Origin: CBDEFX01 sp965237635
Lineage (GTDB): Bacteria > Chloroflexota > Dehalococcoidia > Lucifugimonadales > CAUZJF01
Direction of reading: 5' to 3'
DNA: 64,000 bases
Assembly: GCA_965237635.1 (NCBI GenBank)
Contig: CBDEFX010000002.1
Location: forward strand, 1,612,001 to 1,676,000
Position numbers and translations under genes: made by a program. Positions 1-7,888 of the stretch are shown in pieces; position 1 is the stretch's first letter, and the number at the start of each line of letters is the position of its first letter. The notes under the pieces are model-generated. The model was not told the origin of the DNA, made no database searches, and saw only the letters and a program-made list of their open reading frames with translations.

Positions 1-471
1 GGCGAGCAGAAAGTCGGGCACCGCAAGGCCGGTGAAGCCCAGGAACGTGAACGTGTAGTCGCCAATGGAGTGCTGGCGGACCGCCGAGTAGATTCCTATG
101 GGTATAGAAAGCGACCACACTATCACTATCGTAAAGACTCCGAACAATATGGTGACAGGCACCCTGTTCAGGACGACATCTCTTATCGGCGCGTTGACCG
201 ACTGGGCATGTCCAAAGTCCCCACGAAAGATTATATCGGAGATCCAAACCCCGTATTGCACTACCATAGGCCGGTTCAGGCCAAGCTCTTCTCGCATCAG
301 TTCCTGTTCTTCCAGGGTGATGTCGCACCTTATCACCCATTGACAGCCCTGAACCGTATAGTAGTCAACATAGTCACCCGCCGGCAATTGGATGACCAGA
401 AATGAGAGGAATGAGATAACCAAGAGTGTAAAAGCCGCTAGCAGCGTACGCCGGACAAGGTATGCGGTCAT
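1..471 (-). CDS. DppB-like ABC transporter permease, N-terminal part (runs off left edge)
   Basis: Membrane permease of a peptide/nickel-type ABC importer. The first 157 codons are visible, from an ATG at 471 to the window edge with no stop. The first helix reads LLAAFTLLVISFLSFLVIQL, followed by an extracytoplasmic stretch rich in acidic residues, then the second helix and the conserved block GIYSAVRQHSIGDYTFTF, as in DppB/OppB proteins. It lies 27 nt downstream of a second DppB-like gene in the same direction, so the two are probably co-transcribed. A DppB-DppB tandem is unusual because DppC normally follows DppB. The block around SIGDYT is identical in both copies, which points to duplication. 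The C-terminal half is outside the window. Confidence 0.85.
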   Translation of the reverse strand, partial: MTAYLVRRTLLAAFTLLVISFLSFLVIQLPAGDYVDYYTVQGCQWVIRCDITLEEQELMREELGLNRPMVVQYGVWISDIIFRGDFGHAQSVNAPIRDVVLNRVPVTILFGVFTIVIVWSLSIPIGIYSAVRQHSIGDYTFTFLGFTGLAVPDFLLA

Positions 472-498
472 AGCATCACATTCTATCACTCATCGCGG

Positions 499-1506
499 TC
501 ACCGGTCAGGCCCTGCCAGCTTTATGCGCGGGTCGACGACTAAGAGCAGGTCGGAGATCAGCGTGCCCAAAACGGTCAGGGCACCGAGTAGCAGAATAAT
601 CGTGCCGGCCAGCTGGCTGTTCTGGCCGCGGAGGGCTATCAAGAGCAAAGGTCCCAGGGTAGGTAGGCTCAGCACCACCGAAACGATGATACTGCCACCC
701 ACCAGGGTGGGCAACATACTCCCAATGCCGCTGACAAAGGGATCCAGCGCCACCCGCGTCGGATACTTTGCGATAAGTCTCCACTCTCTCAGTCCCTTGG
801 CCCGGGCGGTCACAACGTAGGGCTTGTTCAGCTCGTCCAGCAGGTTGTTACGCATGACGCGGATCAGCCCGGCGGTGCCGGAGGTGCCGAGGACGATGGC
901 CGGTATGATCATATGTTGCATGAAGTCCAGGGCCTTAGCTACGCTCCAGGGCGCATTCTGGTAGTTGCCTGAGAACAGACCGCCGACGCTCTGGTGAAAG
1001 TACGCCAAAAAGACGTACATCAGTACGAGGCCGAGCAGAAAGTCAGGCACCGCAAGGCCGGTGAAGCCCAAGAATGTGAAGGTGTAGTCGCCAATCGAGT
1101 GTTGGCGGACTGCGGAGTAGATTCCTATGGGTATGGCAAAGGTCCACGTGAGCACTATCGTGAACGTGGTCAACAGTATGGTGAAAGGCAACCTGGCGGC
1201 TATATGGTCTCTGATGCGTATCCGTAGGTCCCACTGGACGCCGTAGGTGTAGTCGAAGTCGCCCCGGACCACGTCAGAGATCCAGCCCCAATACTGGACC
1301 ACCATACCGTCGTTCAGGCCGAAGGCTTCTCGCAACTCGTTTTCATCTTCCAGTGTTACCCTCTTTCCACTCGTCGCCTGTACGTATCCTTTGTAGAAGT
1401 CGACGAAATCGCCCTCTGGCAGTTGGATGATGACGAATGAGAGGAAAGAGATGACGCCTAGCGTGAACACGGCCAGCAACGTGCGCCTGACGATGTAAGC
1501 GATAAT
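499..1506 (-). CDS. DppB-like ABC transporter permease
   Basis: Inner-membrane permease of a dipeptide/oligopeptide/nickel-type ABC importer, about 335 aa and full length for DppB. The N-terminal helix begins RTLLAVFTLGVISFLSF. The permease (BPD_transp_1) domain covers the C-terminal two thirds, with an EAA-like loop near VTARAKGLREWR. An internal ATG would give 326 aa, but alignment with the neighbouring paralogue (ATG at 471) puts the homologous start at an ATT codon at 1506. An AAGGAG Shine-Dalgarno lies at 1515-1520, 8 nt upstream of it, so a rare ATT start is likely. The IS1182 fragment ends about 37 nt upstream and has probably separated the gene from its original promoter or partner genes. 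Confidence 0.85.
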   Translation of the reverse strand: MIAYIVRRTLLAVFTLGVISFLSFVIIQLPEGDFVDFYKGYVQATSGKRVTLEDENELREAFGLNDGMVVQYWGWISDVVRGDFDYTYGVQWDLRIRIRDHIAARLPFTILLTTFTIVLTWTFAIPIGIYSAVRQHSIGDYTFTFLGFTGLAVPDFLLGLVLMYVFLAYFHQSVGGLFSGNYQNAPWSVAKALDFMQHMIIPAIVLGTSGTAGLIRVMRNNLLDELNKPYVVTARAKGLREWRLIAKYPTRVALDPFVSGIGSMLPTLVGGSIIVSVVLSLPTLGPLLLIALRGQNSQLAGTIILLLGALTVLGTLISDLLLVVDPRIKLAGPDR

Positions 1507-1543
1507 GGCGACGGCTCCTTAGGTTTGCCTAGTGCCCAAGCTT

Positions 1544-2680
1544 GATTCCCTCGTAAAAACCCCTCGTCCTCCGGGGGCAATGGGAGGATAATGTGGGGAA
1601 GGGGCGTTGGGGCAGCGCCCGGGCGAGGGAGGGGAGCATGTTCCGAGCGCGAGACCCGCAAGAGAGCCTCTGGCAGTCCCAGTTCCTGGTGACGCCGAAG
1701 AAGGCTAAGCGCCTGGAGGGGAGTTGGGCCGAGGTTTTCCGAAACGAGGCGCTCCCCCTGATTGACGAGGAGCTCTTTGCTCCGATGTACTGCGCGGACA
1801 ACGGCCGTCCCAACCGAGCGGTGCAGACCGTCCTCGGGGTCCACCTTCTCAAAGAGATGTTCAACCTCACCGACGGTGAAGCCCTGGAGCAGCTAGAGTT
1901 CAACCTGCTCTGGCACCACGCCCTGCGGCTGGACATCGAGGAGACCCACCTGCCCCAGAAGACCCTCCACAACTTCCGAGTTCGCCTGATGCAGCACGAT
2001 GGTGGCCGGCTGGCTTTCCGGGAGACCACGGACCGGATCATCCAGGCGCTGGGCATACGCACCGGAAAGCAACGGCTGGACTCCACCCACATCATGAGCA
2101 ACATCGCTACACTCACCCGGCTGGGCCTGTTCTGTGAGACGATGCGGTTGTTCCTGCGGGCCTTGCGCTGGGAGCACCCAGAGCTTCGCCCTGTGGTTCC
2201 GGAGGGCCTCCTGGGGCGCTATTTGAAGGAAGAAGACGAGGCGACCCACTACGAGGACGCCCACACGGGGGAGGGTCGGCGACGCTTTTCGGTCTGTGCC
2301 CGGGACCTCTACCGGCTGGTGGACCGGTTCCGTGGCACGACTGCTGCCCAGCTGGAGGAGTACCGGCTGCTGGAGCGGCTGCTGCGGGAGCAGTGCCATG
2401 TGGGCAAACACCGGGACGGGCGCCCGGGGGACGATGACGACGATGCTGGGGAATGCAAGGTGCCCGTGGCCCTGAAGGACCCGAAGCAGGTGTCCGCCGA
2501 CTCGCTGCAATCGCCCCACGACCCGGATGTGACCTACAGCGGCCACAAGGGGAAGGGGTACGAGGTGCAGGTGGCGGAGACCTGCCACGAGGAGAACGCC
2601 ACCCAGCTCATCACCCACGTGGAGGTGACCCCCTCGAGTGGGAGCGACACCGACGTGAGCGTGCCGGTCGTTGACGAGCT
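1544..2680 (+). mobile_element. IS1182-family element, copy A, 3' truncated
   Basis: The left terminal repeat begins GATTCCCTCGTAAAAACCCC directly after an AAGCTT at 1538-1543. The same arrangement is seen at the complete copy near 29437-31419. Similarity to the complete copy stops around 2677-2683, in the middle of the transposase. Beyond that point the sequence is an ABC-2 permease gene read on the minus strand. There is no right terminal repeat or second AAGCTT, so the right half was lost by a deletion or recombination that also removed most of the permease gene. Confidence 0.85.
1638..2680 (+). pseudogene. IS1182-family transposase, C-terminally truncated
   Basis: About 347 residues of a DDE transposase that is 566 aa in the complete copy at 29625-31325. 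The start is the ATG at 1638, preceded by GGGAGGGGAG and matching the start of the full copy (MFRARDPQESLW versus MFRIRDPQESLW). The DUF772-type N-terminal domain and the Asp-rich linker (PGDDDDDAGE) are present. The Cys-rich region and the C-terminal DDE_Tnp_1_6 part are absent. After VPVVDE the frame continues into antisense permease sequence, giving a meaningless C-terminus to 2762. It cannot be active. Confidence 0.85.
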
Positions 2681-2822
2681 CGCCCCTGCCCATGAAGTAG
2701 CTGATGCCGATAAAGATGAAGACGATGGTGGCGAACTCCATAATCAGGTTTGCCCTGTATGACCAGGTGATAAGCAGACCCTTGCGCACCTCGGTGCCGA
2801 CGATGATCAGGCTAGTCGGCAT
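2676..2822 (-). pseudogene. ABC-2 type exporter permease, N-terminal stub
   Basis: The first 49 residues of an ABC-2 membrane protein: a short cytoplasmic N-terminus, the motif WSYRANLIMEF, then the first transmembrane helix (ATIVFIFIGISYFMG). The ATG at 2822 overlaps the end of the ATPase gene by 11 nt, the usual translational coupling of these pairs. Coding stops at the truncated IS1182 copy. The open frame then runs on through antisense transposase sequence to 1893, an artefact of the fusion. The export system is therefore missing its membrane component here. Confidence 0.8.
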
Positions 2823-3759
2823 TCCGGTCGTCCTCCAGCAGCTTCACGAAAACATCTTCGAGGTCAGGGTCACCCCGCTCCACGGACACGAGTGATAGCC
2901 CCATCTCGCGGACCTCCTGCAGGACCCGATAGAGATGGTCCTGGTCGGCTATTTCTCCTGAGATCATAGTGTCGCCGCCGTTCTCTGACGTCTGAAGGCC
3001 CGCCAGGCTCCCGTGCGGGGTATCTATCGCGCCTTTGACTCGAATCTGGTAGTAGTCCTGCCTAAATAGGGAGATCAGTTCGTCGACCGGCTTGTCGGCG
3101 ATGAGCTGGCCTTCGTTGATGATTGCGACCTGATCGCACAGCTCCTGGGCCATGTCGAGCTGGTGCGTCGTCAGTAGGACCGTCTTGTCCTCTCGCTCGG
3201 CGAGACGCTTGATCCACTCCTTGACGGTGCGTCCCGACTGAACGTCGAGGCCCAAGGTGGGTTCGTCAAGCAGGACGATCGACGGGTCGGCGACCAGGGA
3301 CGCGGCTATCGCGACCTTCTGCTGCACCCCGCGGGAGTACTCCTTCGTCTCGTCGTCCTTCCGGTCCCACAGGTCAAGCTCGGTCAAGAGCCACTCGGCT
3401 CGCGCCTTGAGGTCCTTGCTTGGAAGGCCCTTCAGCCGGCCAAAGTACATCAGGTTCTCCCAGGCGTACAGGCGCCAGTAGACGTTGCGGGTCCCCTCGA
3501 GGACGGCGCCGATTTGCCGCATCGCCTGGCCCCTCTCGCGGCGCACGTCATAGCCGTTGAGGCGGGCGGTGCCAGACGTGGGGGTCACGAGGCCGCACAT
3601 CATCTTGATCGTGGTCGTCTTGCCGGCGCCGTTGGGTCCGAGGAACCCGAATATCTGTCCGGGAGCGATGGACAGGCTCAGGTCAAGAACCGCCTGGACC
3701 GGATCGCCGCCGCGCTTTTTGAAGACCTTGCTGAGGGAGTCGATCTCGATGGCGTTCAT
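2812..3759 (-). CDS. ABC-2 type transporter ATP-binding protein (DrrA-like)
   Basis: Cytoplasmic ATPase of an ABC exporter, 315 aa, close to DrrA/CcmA-type family length. Walker A GPNGAGKTT is at about residues 41-49, the signature region YSRGVQQKVA at about 141-150, Walker B IVLLDE at about 161-166 followed by PTLGLD, and the switch His in LLTTHQ. The C-terminal 90 residues form the extension typical of the drug/lipid exporter class. It was the first gene of an operon with the overlapping permease, which is now reduced to 49 codons, so the ATPase probably has no cognate partner here. Its substrate cannot be inferred. Confidence 0.88.
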   Translation of the reverse strand: MNAIEIDSLSKVFKKRGGDPVQAVLDLSLSIAPGQIFGFLGPNGAGKTTTIKMMCGLVTPTSGTARLNGYDVRRERGQAMRQIGAVLEGTRNVYWRLYAWENLMYFGRLKGLPSKDLKARAEWLLTELDLWDRKDDETKEYSRGVQQKVAIAASLVADPSIVLLDEPTLGLDVQSGRTVKEWIKRLAEREDKTVLLTTHQLDMAQELCDQVAIINEGQLIADKPVDELISLFRQDYYQIRVKGAIDTPHGSLAGLQTSENGGDTMISGEIADQDHLYRVLQEVREMGLSLVSVERGDPDLEDVFVKLLEDDRNAD

Positions 3760-3894
3760 GACTTGCGGCCCCTCGATACATCCCGATGGGGCATCGGGAC
3801 TACTCGGGGTGAACGGTCAATGTGGATTATTGAAGGTCGCCATCACGTGACATTCAACTCCAGGTGACATTGATGTACTACGGTGTCTTCCAAC
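3760..3894. repeat. Intergenic repeat relic
   Basis: Between the ATPase start and the ligase stop lies a copy of the dispersed repeat core: CCTCGATACATCCCGATG then GGGCATCGGGACTACTCG. It is related to copies near 16130-16180 and 48155-48260. No open frame or clear promoter was seen. Confidence 0.5.
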
Positions 3895-5325
3895 TCACCG
3901 GTTGCGTTCGTCGATGACGCGTTTGAACTTGTAGCCGCCCGCTATCTCGGCGAAGCCGTCGGCCGGCAAGAACTCCAGCTGGGGGGTGATGTCGATCGCG
4001 CTTCTGATGACTGTCGCGGCCTCCTGTCCGACGCGCTCCCGGTCGCCGGGCGGGCAGGCGAGCCTCACTAGCACGGCGTCCGGCGAGAGCGGGTCCGAGC
4101 GGTCCTCAGTCGTCAGGACTATCTGGTAGTCCACAACACCCTTTCCGACCAGCAGTGCGAGCTCGTCGTGCAGCGAGCCGAGGTTTATCAGGGTACCTTT
4201 GACCTTCGTGAACTCGTCTACCCGGCGAGGCGTCCCGAGAAAGCGAGGCTCGGTCCGGCCGCAGTGCGGACAGGTATCGTGGGTCAACGCGAGGGTGTCG
4301 CCACTTACGTATCGCAAGAGGACCGTGCCGCGGCGGTCCAGGTGGCTGACGAGCATCATACCCGGCTCTCCATCGGGCACCGGCTCGCCGGTATCGCGGT
4401 CGACAATCTCGAAGAAGAACTGCTCAGGTGAGGGCTGGTGCATGCCACTTAGCTCAACGCATTCCATGGCCGGGCCCTGAATCTCGGTCATGCCATAGCC
4501 GTTGTTCGTGGTCGGCGCATCGCTGCCCATGTCCATCAGCCTGGCGCGGATGTCCTCCCGCATGAGCGGTGGGCACGGCTCGCCGACAACTATCGCTATC
4601 CGGACCGAACTGAAGTCCTTGCCCAGCTCCTGGGCACGCGTCACGAACCTTCGCACGTAGGTCGCGATGCCCCAGAGGACCGTGGCTTTCTGTCGCTCGG
4701 CGAGCTCGATAGCCTCGTCCATGCGTCTGTGGACCGGGACTGCGGGATACGACCTGCCCGTGAGTCCGGCTACGAGCTTCGCGCCCGAGGCCATGGCGCC
4801 CCAGGACGCGCTCAGGAATCCCTGGTGAGGGACTGACGACAGCGGAAAGATGTTCATCACGGTGTCGTCGGGACCGATGCCGGCGATCGCAGCCGACCGC
4901 CCCATTAGCTGGACGCGGGAGAACCGGTCGTGGACCGTGTCATAAAAGGGAGCGGGCCAGCTGGTGGAGCCGGCGGTGTAGACTACATCGGCGAGCGTGG
5001 TCTCTTCGGGGGCAAGACCGGCTAGGCCGCCGAGGTCAAGCCTGAACGACTCGGGGTCGTCGGCGTAGTCTTTTTTGTGTAGAGGGGGCAGCTTCCTGAG
5101 GTCTTCGACGGTGCGGAAGTCGTCCGGGGCAAGTCCCAGCTGTTTCATCAGTGGTCCGTAGTAAGGATGTCCGGCCGCGCAGAGCCGCACGATGTTTGGC
5201 AGATAGCGGTTTTGCTGCTCTCGCAGACGGGCGAGGTTCTCCTCGGCCGTTGGAGGGGTCTTCCGATCGTTGGCCTGGCTGGTGCTCACTTTGCCCACTC
5301 GGCTTCCGTAGTAGGGACACGGCAT
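3895..5325 (-). CDS. PaaK-like AMP-forming CoA ligase (phenylacetate-CoA ligase family)
   Basis: Predicted to activate an aryl or acyl carboxylate as AMP then CoA ester. It is 476 aa, somewhat longer than PaaK (about 430). The order is PaaK-like: N-terminal region with YYGPLMKQLGLAPDDF, a nucleotide loop VVYTAGSTSWP in place of the usual SSGTTG, then NNGYGMTEIQGPAMEC, and a C-terminal lid with LRYVSGDT and a CPHCGRTEPRF segment. The start at 5325 follows AGGTAGGGG; a GTG at 5289 is an alternative. It lies 31 nt downstream of a crotonase gene on the same strand, which suggests an operon for degrading an activated acid. The substrate is unknown. Confidence 0.8.
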   Translation of the reverse strand: MPCPYYGSRVGKVSTSQANDRKTPPTAEENLARLREQQNRYLPNIVRLCAAGHPYYGPLMKQLGLAPDDFRTVEDLRKLPPLHKKDYADDPESFRLDLGGLAGLAPEETTLADVVYTAGSTSWPAPFYDTVHDRFSRVQLMGRSAAIAGIGPDDTVMNIFPLSSVPHQGFLSASWGAMASGAKLVAGLTGRSYPAVPVHRRMDEAIELAERQKATVLWGIATYVRRFVTRAQELGKDFSSVRIAIVVGEPCPPLMREDIRARLMDMGSDAPTTNNGYGMTEIQGPAMECVELSGMHQPSPEQFFFEIVDRDTGEPVPDGEPGMMLVSHLDRRGTVLLRYVSGDTLALTHDTCPHCGRTEPRFLGTPRRVDEFTKVKGTLINLGSLHDELALLVGKGVVDYQIVLTTEDRSDPLSPDAVLVRLACPPGDRERVGQEAATVIRSAIDITPQLEFLPADGFAEIAGGYKFKRVIDERNR

Positions 5326-5356
5326 GCCGGACCCCTACCTGGTTGCGCTGAGCTGT

Positions 5357-6124
5357 TCACCGCCCTCGGAAGACGGGCGCGCGCTTCTCTTCGAAGGCCG
5401 CGAGCCCCTCTTTTGCGTCTTCCGTGTCCTGGAGGCGGTCGTAGATGTTCGTCGCTACCTCCAGCCGGTCTTGCAGCGGAAGGTCGAGACCTCGGATGGC
5501 GGCCTCCTTCATGGCACGCACGGCCAGAGGCGCGTTCGCGAGGATCTTGGCCGCGAGCTCCTCGGCCTTGTTCATGACCTCGTCGGCGGGCACTACATAG
5601 TTGACCAGGCCGAGCTCCAGGGCTTCGGGTGCGTCGATGAAGTCGCCGGTGAAGAGAAGCTCTAATGCCTTTCCGATCGGCACCCGCCGGCTCAGGATTG
5701 TCGGGCCGCTGATGGACGATATCCCTCGTTTGGCGTGAGGCCATCCGAACTGGACCGAATCCGCGGCGACCCTGATGTCGGCACCGAAGGCCACGCCTGC
5801 TCCCTGGGCAAGGCAGATACCGTTGACGGCGGCGATTATCGGCTTCCAGACTTCCGTCGCCAGGAACTGGTAGAGCTCGTCGGTCGAACCCGGGAGGTCG
5901 GCCATCTTCACACCGGAGCGGATCTCCACAAGATCGAGCCCGACTGAGAAGGCCCGGCCCTTGCCGGTCACGATTGCCAGCCAGGCGTCGGGATCGTCGC
6001 GTAGATTAGCAAAGGCGTCCCAGAGGCCTTTCATCATCTCATGGGTCATCGCGTTGAGCTTCTCGGGGCGGTTCATCGTGATATAGGCGATGCGGTCTTT
6101 GACCTCGTACTCTACCTGGGGCAT
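5357..6124 (-). CDS. Enoyl-CoA hydratase/isomerase (crotonase) family protein
   Basis: Cytoplasmic crotonase-fold enzyme of about 255 aa, full family length. The N-terminus has ITMNRPEKLNAMTHEM. The oxyanion-hole region reads GKGRAFSVGLDL and the second conserved block GICLAQGAGVAFGADIRVA. The start is the ATG at 6124, with GGAGA 9 nt upstream; longer open frames run into an unrelated permease relic. It probably precedes the PaaK-like ligase in one transcript. In the second half of the active site PHAKRGISSISGP replaces the usual PE.G, so the exact reaction (hydratase, isomerase or hydrolase) is uncertain. Confidence 0.85.
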   Translation of the reverse strand: MPQVEYEVKDRIAYITMNRPEKLNAMTHEMMKGLWDAFANLRDDPDAWLAIVTGKGRAFSVGLDLVEIRSGVKMADLPGSTDELYQFLATEVWKPIIAAVNGICLAQGAGVAFGADIRVAADSVQFGWPHAKRGISSISGPTILSRRVPIGKALELLFTGDFIDAPEALELGLVNYVVPADEVMNKAEELAAKILANAPLAVRAMKEAAIRGLDLPLQDRLEVATNIYDRLQDTEDAKEGLAAFEEKRAPVFRGR

Positions 6125-6147
6125 TGGCGTATCTCCAAAGTATTTGG

Positions 6148-6250
6148 GACGGATGTGTAGTCGCCGATCGAGTGCTGGCGGACAGCCGAGTATATCCCAA
6201 TGGGTATGGCGAAGACCCAAGTGAGCAGCATCGTGACGACCCCGGGTCGC
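6148..6250 (-). pseudogene. Relic of a third DppB-like permease
   Basis: The minus strand encodes LLTWVFAIPIGIYSAVRQ followed by HSIGDYT. This is almost identical to the central block of the two DppB-like genes at 1-471 and 499-1506. Similarity stops right after the Thr codon, about 20 nt before the crotonase start, and on the other side before the VVTMLL stretch. The fragment has no start or stop of its own and sits upstream of the crotonase gene. It marks a recombination or deletion end point in what was once a larger permease array. Confidence 0.8.
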
Positions 6251-6310
6251 CCCAAGTTAACACAACCACCATGTGGCCTCAACCGAATGAGTGGAAGGGA
6301 CGTGTCTAGA

Positions 6311-7246
6311 TCAGGCCTTGGCTAGCTTGGTATACCTTCCGCCGACCATCCACTCTGTGACGTACAGATTGCCGTCCTTGTCCGCCGCCTGGCCGTGGGG
6401 GCTGTTGAACTTGCCTGGTAGGATGAGCTCGGCTGGGACGTTGGGCCAATCCTTCGTCTCGCTGACGCCTGCGTTCTCGCCGAGATAGCACACGAACCGG
6501 TCGTCGGCGTCGACGACTGTCAGCCTTGAGGTCTCGTGTTCTCCGATTATCGTAAAGTCACCGTGCGTTGTGAAACCTCCGGGCCAGACCATGAATTCAG
6601 GGCCGAAGGCACGTTTGAACTGCCCATCCAGGTCGTAGACCTGGACCTGCCTGTTGTGGCGGTCCGCAATGTAGAGCTCGGGCTCCGACTTGCGGGTGTC
6701 GACCAAGAGCCCGTGAGGGTTGGCCATCCGCCCCGCTCCTTCCTCGCCATTGATGCTCGCCATGTAGTTGCCGGCCTTGTCGTAGCGGTGCACGTAGTTT
6801 TGGCCGTATCCGTCGGCGACCCATACGTCCCCGTTACCGCCATGTCTCTCCTGGTTGACTGCGACCGCGGTCGGTGAGTAGGCGCCGTCCCTGTAGATCG
6901 GTAAGTCGGGTCTTTGAATACCCAGGACGATTCGGCCGTCTTCCAGGTCGCACTTGACGACTTGGCCCGACTGATCGTCCGCCAGCCAGACATACTGCTT
7001 GCCGTTCTCCTGAACGAGGTCCATCCCGTGGGCATTGGTCAAAGGGGTGTCCCACGATCTCCGCAAGTTGCCTTCGAGGTCGAGCACAAGCACCTTAGGT
7101 TCGCCCTGGTGAACCGTGATCACCTCGCCGGCGTCCGTGATGACCATATCGCCGTGCGCCCAGCCGTCCCGGAAGGACTCGGTGTCGGGGACCCTGGCCC
7201 AACTATCGATCCACTCGTAGGCCTGACTGCCGCTGCCGATACGCAT
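6311..7246 (-). CDS. NHL-repeat beta-propeller protein
   Basis: Soluble protein of about 311 aa with no signal peptide. It is built from repeated blade motifs with NAHGMDLV, NPHGLLVDT and SPHGQAADKDGNLYVTEW, characteristic of NHL/SMP-30-like six-bladed propellers, so it is predicted to bind ligand or hydrolyse lactones and not to be membrane-bound. The start is the ATG at 7246, preceded at good spacing by AAGGAG; an upstream ATG would add nine residues without a ribosome site. It lies 16 nt downstream of a lipoprotein gene on the same strand. Propellers of this sort often sit beside catabolic enzymes; its own reaction cannot be named. Confidence 0.8.
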   Translation of the reverse strand: MRIGSGSQAYEWIDSWARVPDTESFRDGWAHGDMVITDAGEVITVHQGEPKVLVLDLEGNLRRSWDTPLTNAHGMDLVQENGKQYVWLADDQSGQVVKCDLEDGRIVLGIQRPDLPIYRDGAYSPTAVAVNQERHGGNGDVWVADGYGQNYVHRYDKAGNYMASINGEEGAGRMANPHGLLVDTRKSEPELYIADRHNRQVQVYDLDGQFKRAFGPEFMVWPGGFTTHGDFTIIGEHETSRLTVVDADDRFVCYLGENAGVSETKDWPNVPAELILPGKFNSPHGQAADKDGNLYVTEWMVGGRYTKLAKA

Positions 7247-7262
7247 GTCGACTCCTTGTATA

Positions 7263-7856
7263 CTATCTAACAATGGCAGTAGGAGGGGGAATCGCCGGCG
7301 GCGCCGGGGACGGCATGAAACTGCCAGTCCTGGCGTTCACCATTCCAGATGCCACACCCTCCGCGAGATTCCAGAACACATACCAGTGGAGGTCCTGCCC
7401 CTTCCCAGTGAGTGAGAGACTCCTCAGGTCGCCTCTTTGCCAGTGTTCTCTGGCCAGATGTTCGGCGGAACCAGGGCCGGTAGCAAGGGCATTAAGATTA
7501 AGTTCTGGGCTGGGATGCGCTCCCAGCAGAGGCGATGATTCTTCCGTAAGCCGCCATTGCTCACGAGGCGTTCCGGAAGAGGCGAAAATCGTGACTCCTT
7601 GCGTTCCTTCTGGATTAACAAAGCGAAAGGTATATTCGCCTGGTGCGTAGTCCACCTGACGCAGAACAGCACCGGAGATCACCTGACCAACGCGCACGTC
7701 AGCATCCCTAGCCGTAGCCACGAGTGCTAATGCCTCGGGATCAGGGCTACTGGGAGCAGTCGTCGCCGTCGGCGCATCCTCTCCTCGGGCGCAGCCTGCT
7801 ACGACCAGGATACCTGTCAGCAGAAAACCGGCTACCAGATTGAACAGCTGCCTCAT
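7263..7856 (-). CDS. Lipoprotein of unknown function
   Basis: A secreted lipoprotein of about 197 aa. The signal is MRQLFNLVAGFLLTGI followed by the lipobox VVAGC. A Thr/Ala/Pro/Ser-rich linker follows, then a globular region starting near ALALVATARDAD, and a proline-rich tail. No known domain was recognised. The ATG at 7856 is taken as start because it gives a classical short n-region; an in-frame GTG at 7865 is also possible. Its stop is 16 nt from the propeller gene downstream, so the two are likely co-expressed. Confidence 0.65.
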   Translation of the reverse strand: MRQLFNLVAGFLLTGILVVAGCARGEDAPTATTAPSSPDPEALALVATARDADVRVGQVISGAVLRQVDYAPGEYTFRFVNPEGTQGVTIFASSGTPREQWRLTEESSPLLGAHPSPELNLNALATGPGSAEHLAREHWQRGDLRSLSLTGKGQDLHWYVFWNLAEGVASGMVNARTGSFMPSPAPPAIPPPTAIVR

Positions 7857-7888
7857 GTGGACCACTTCTCATTGATCCTTCGTTTAGC

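Noticed and set aside
1893..2822. 309-codon minus-strand open frame
   Set aside because: Only the first 49 codons are a permease; the rest is antisense to an IS1182 transposase.
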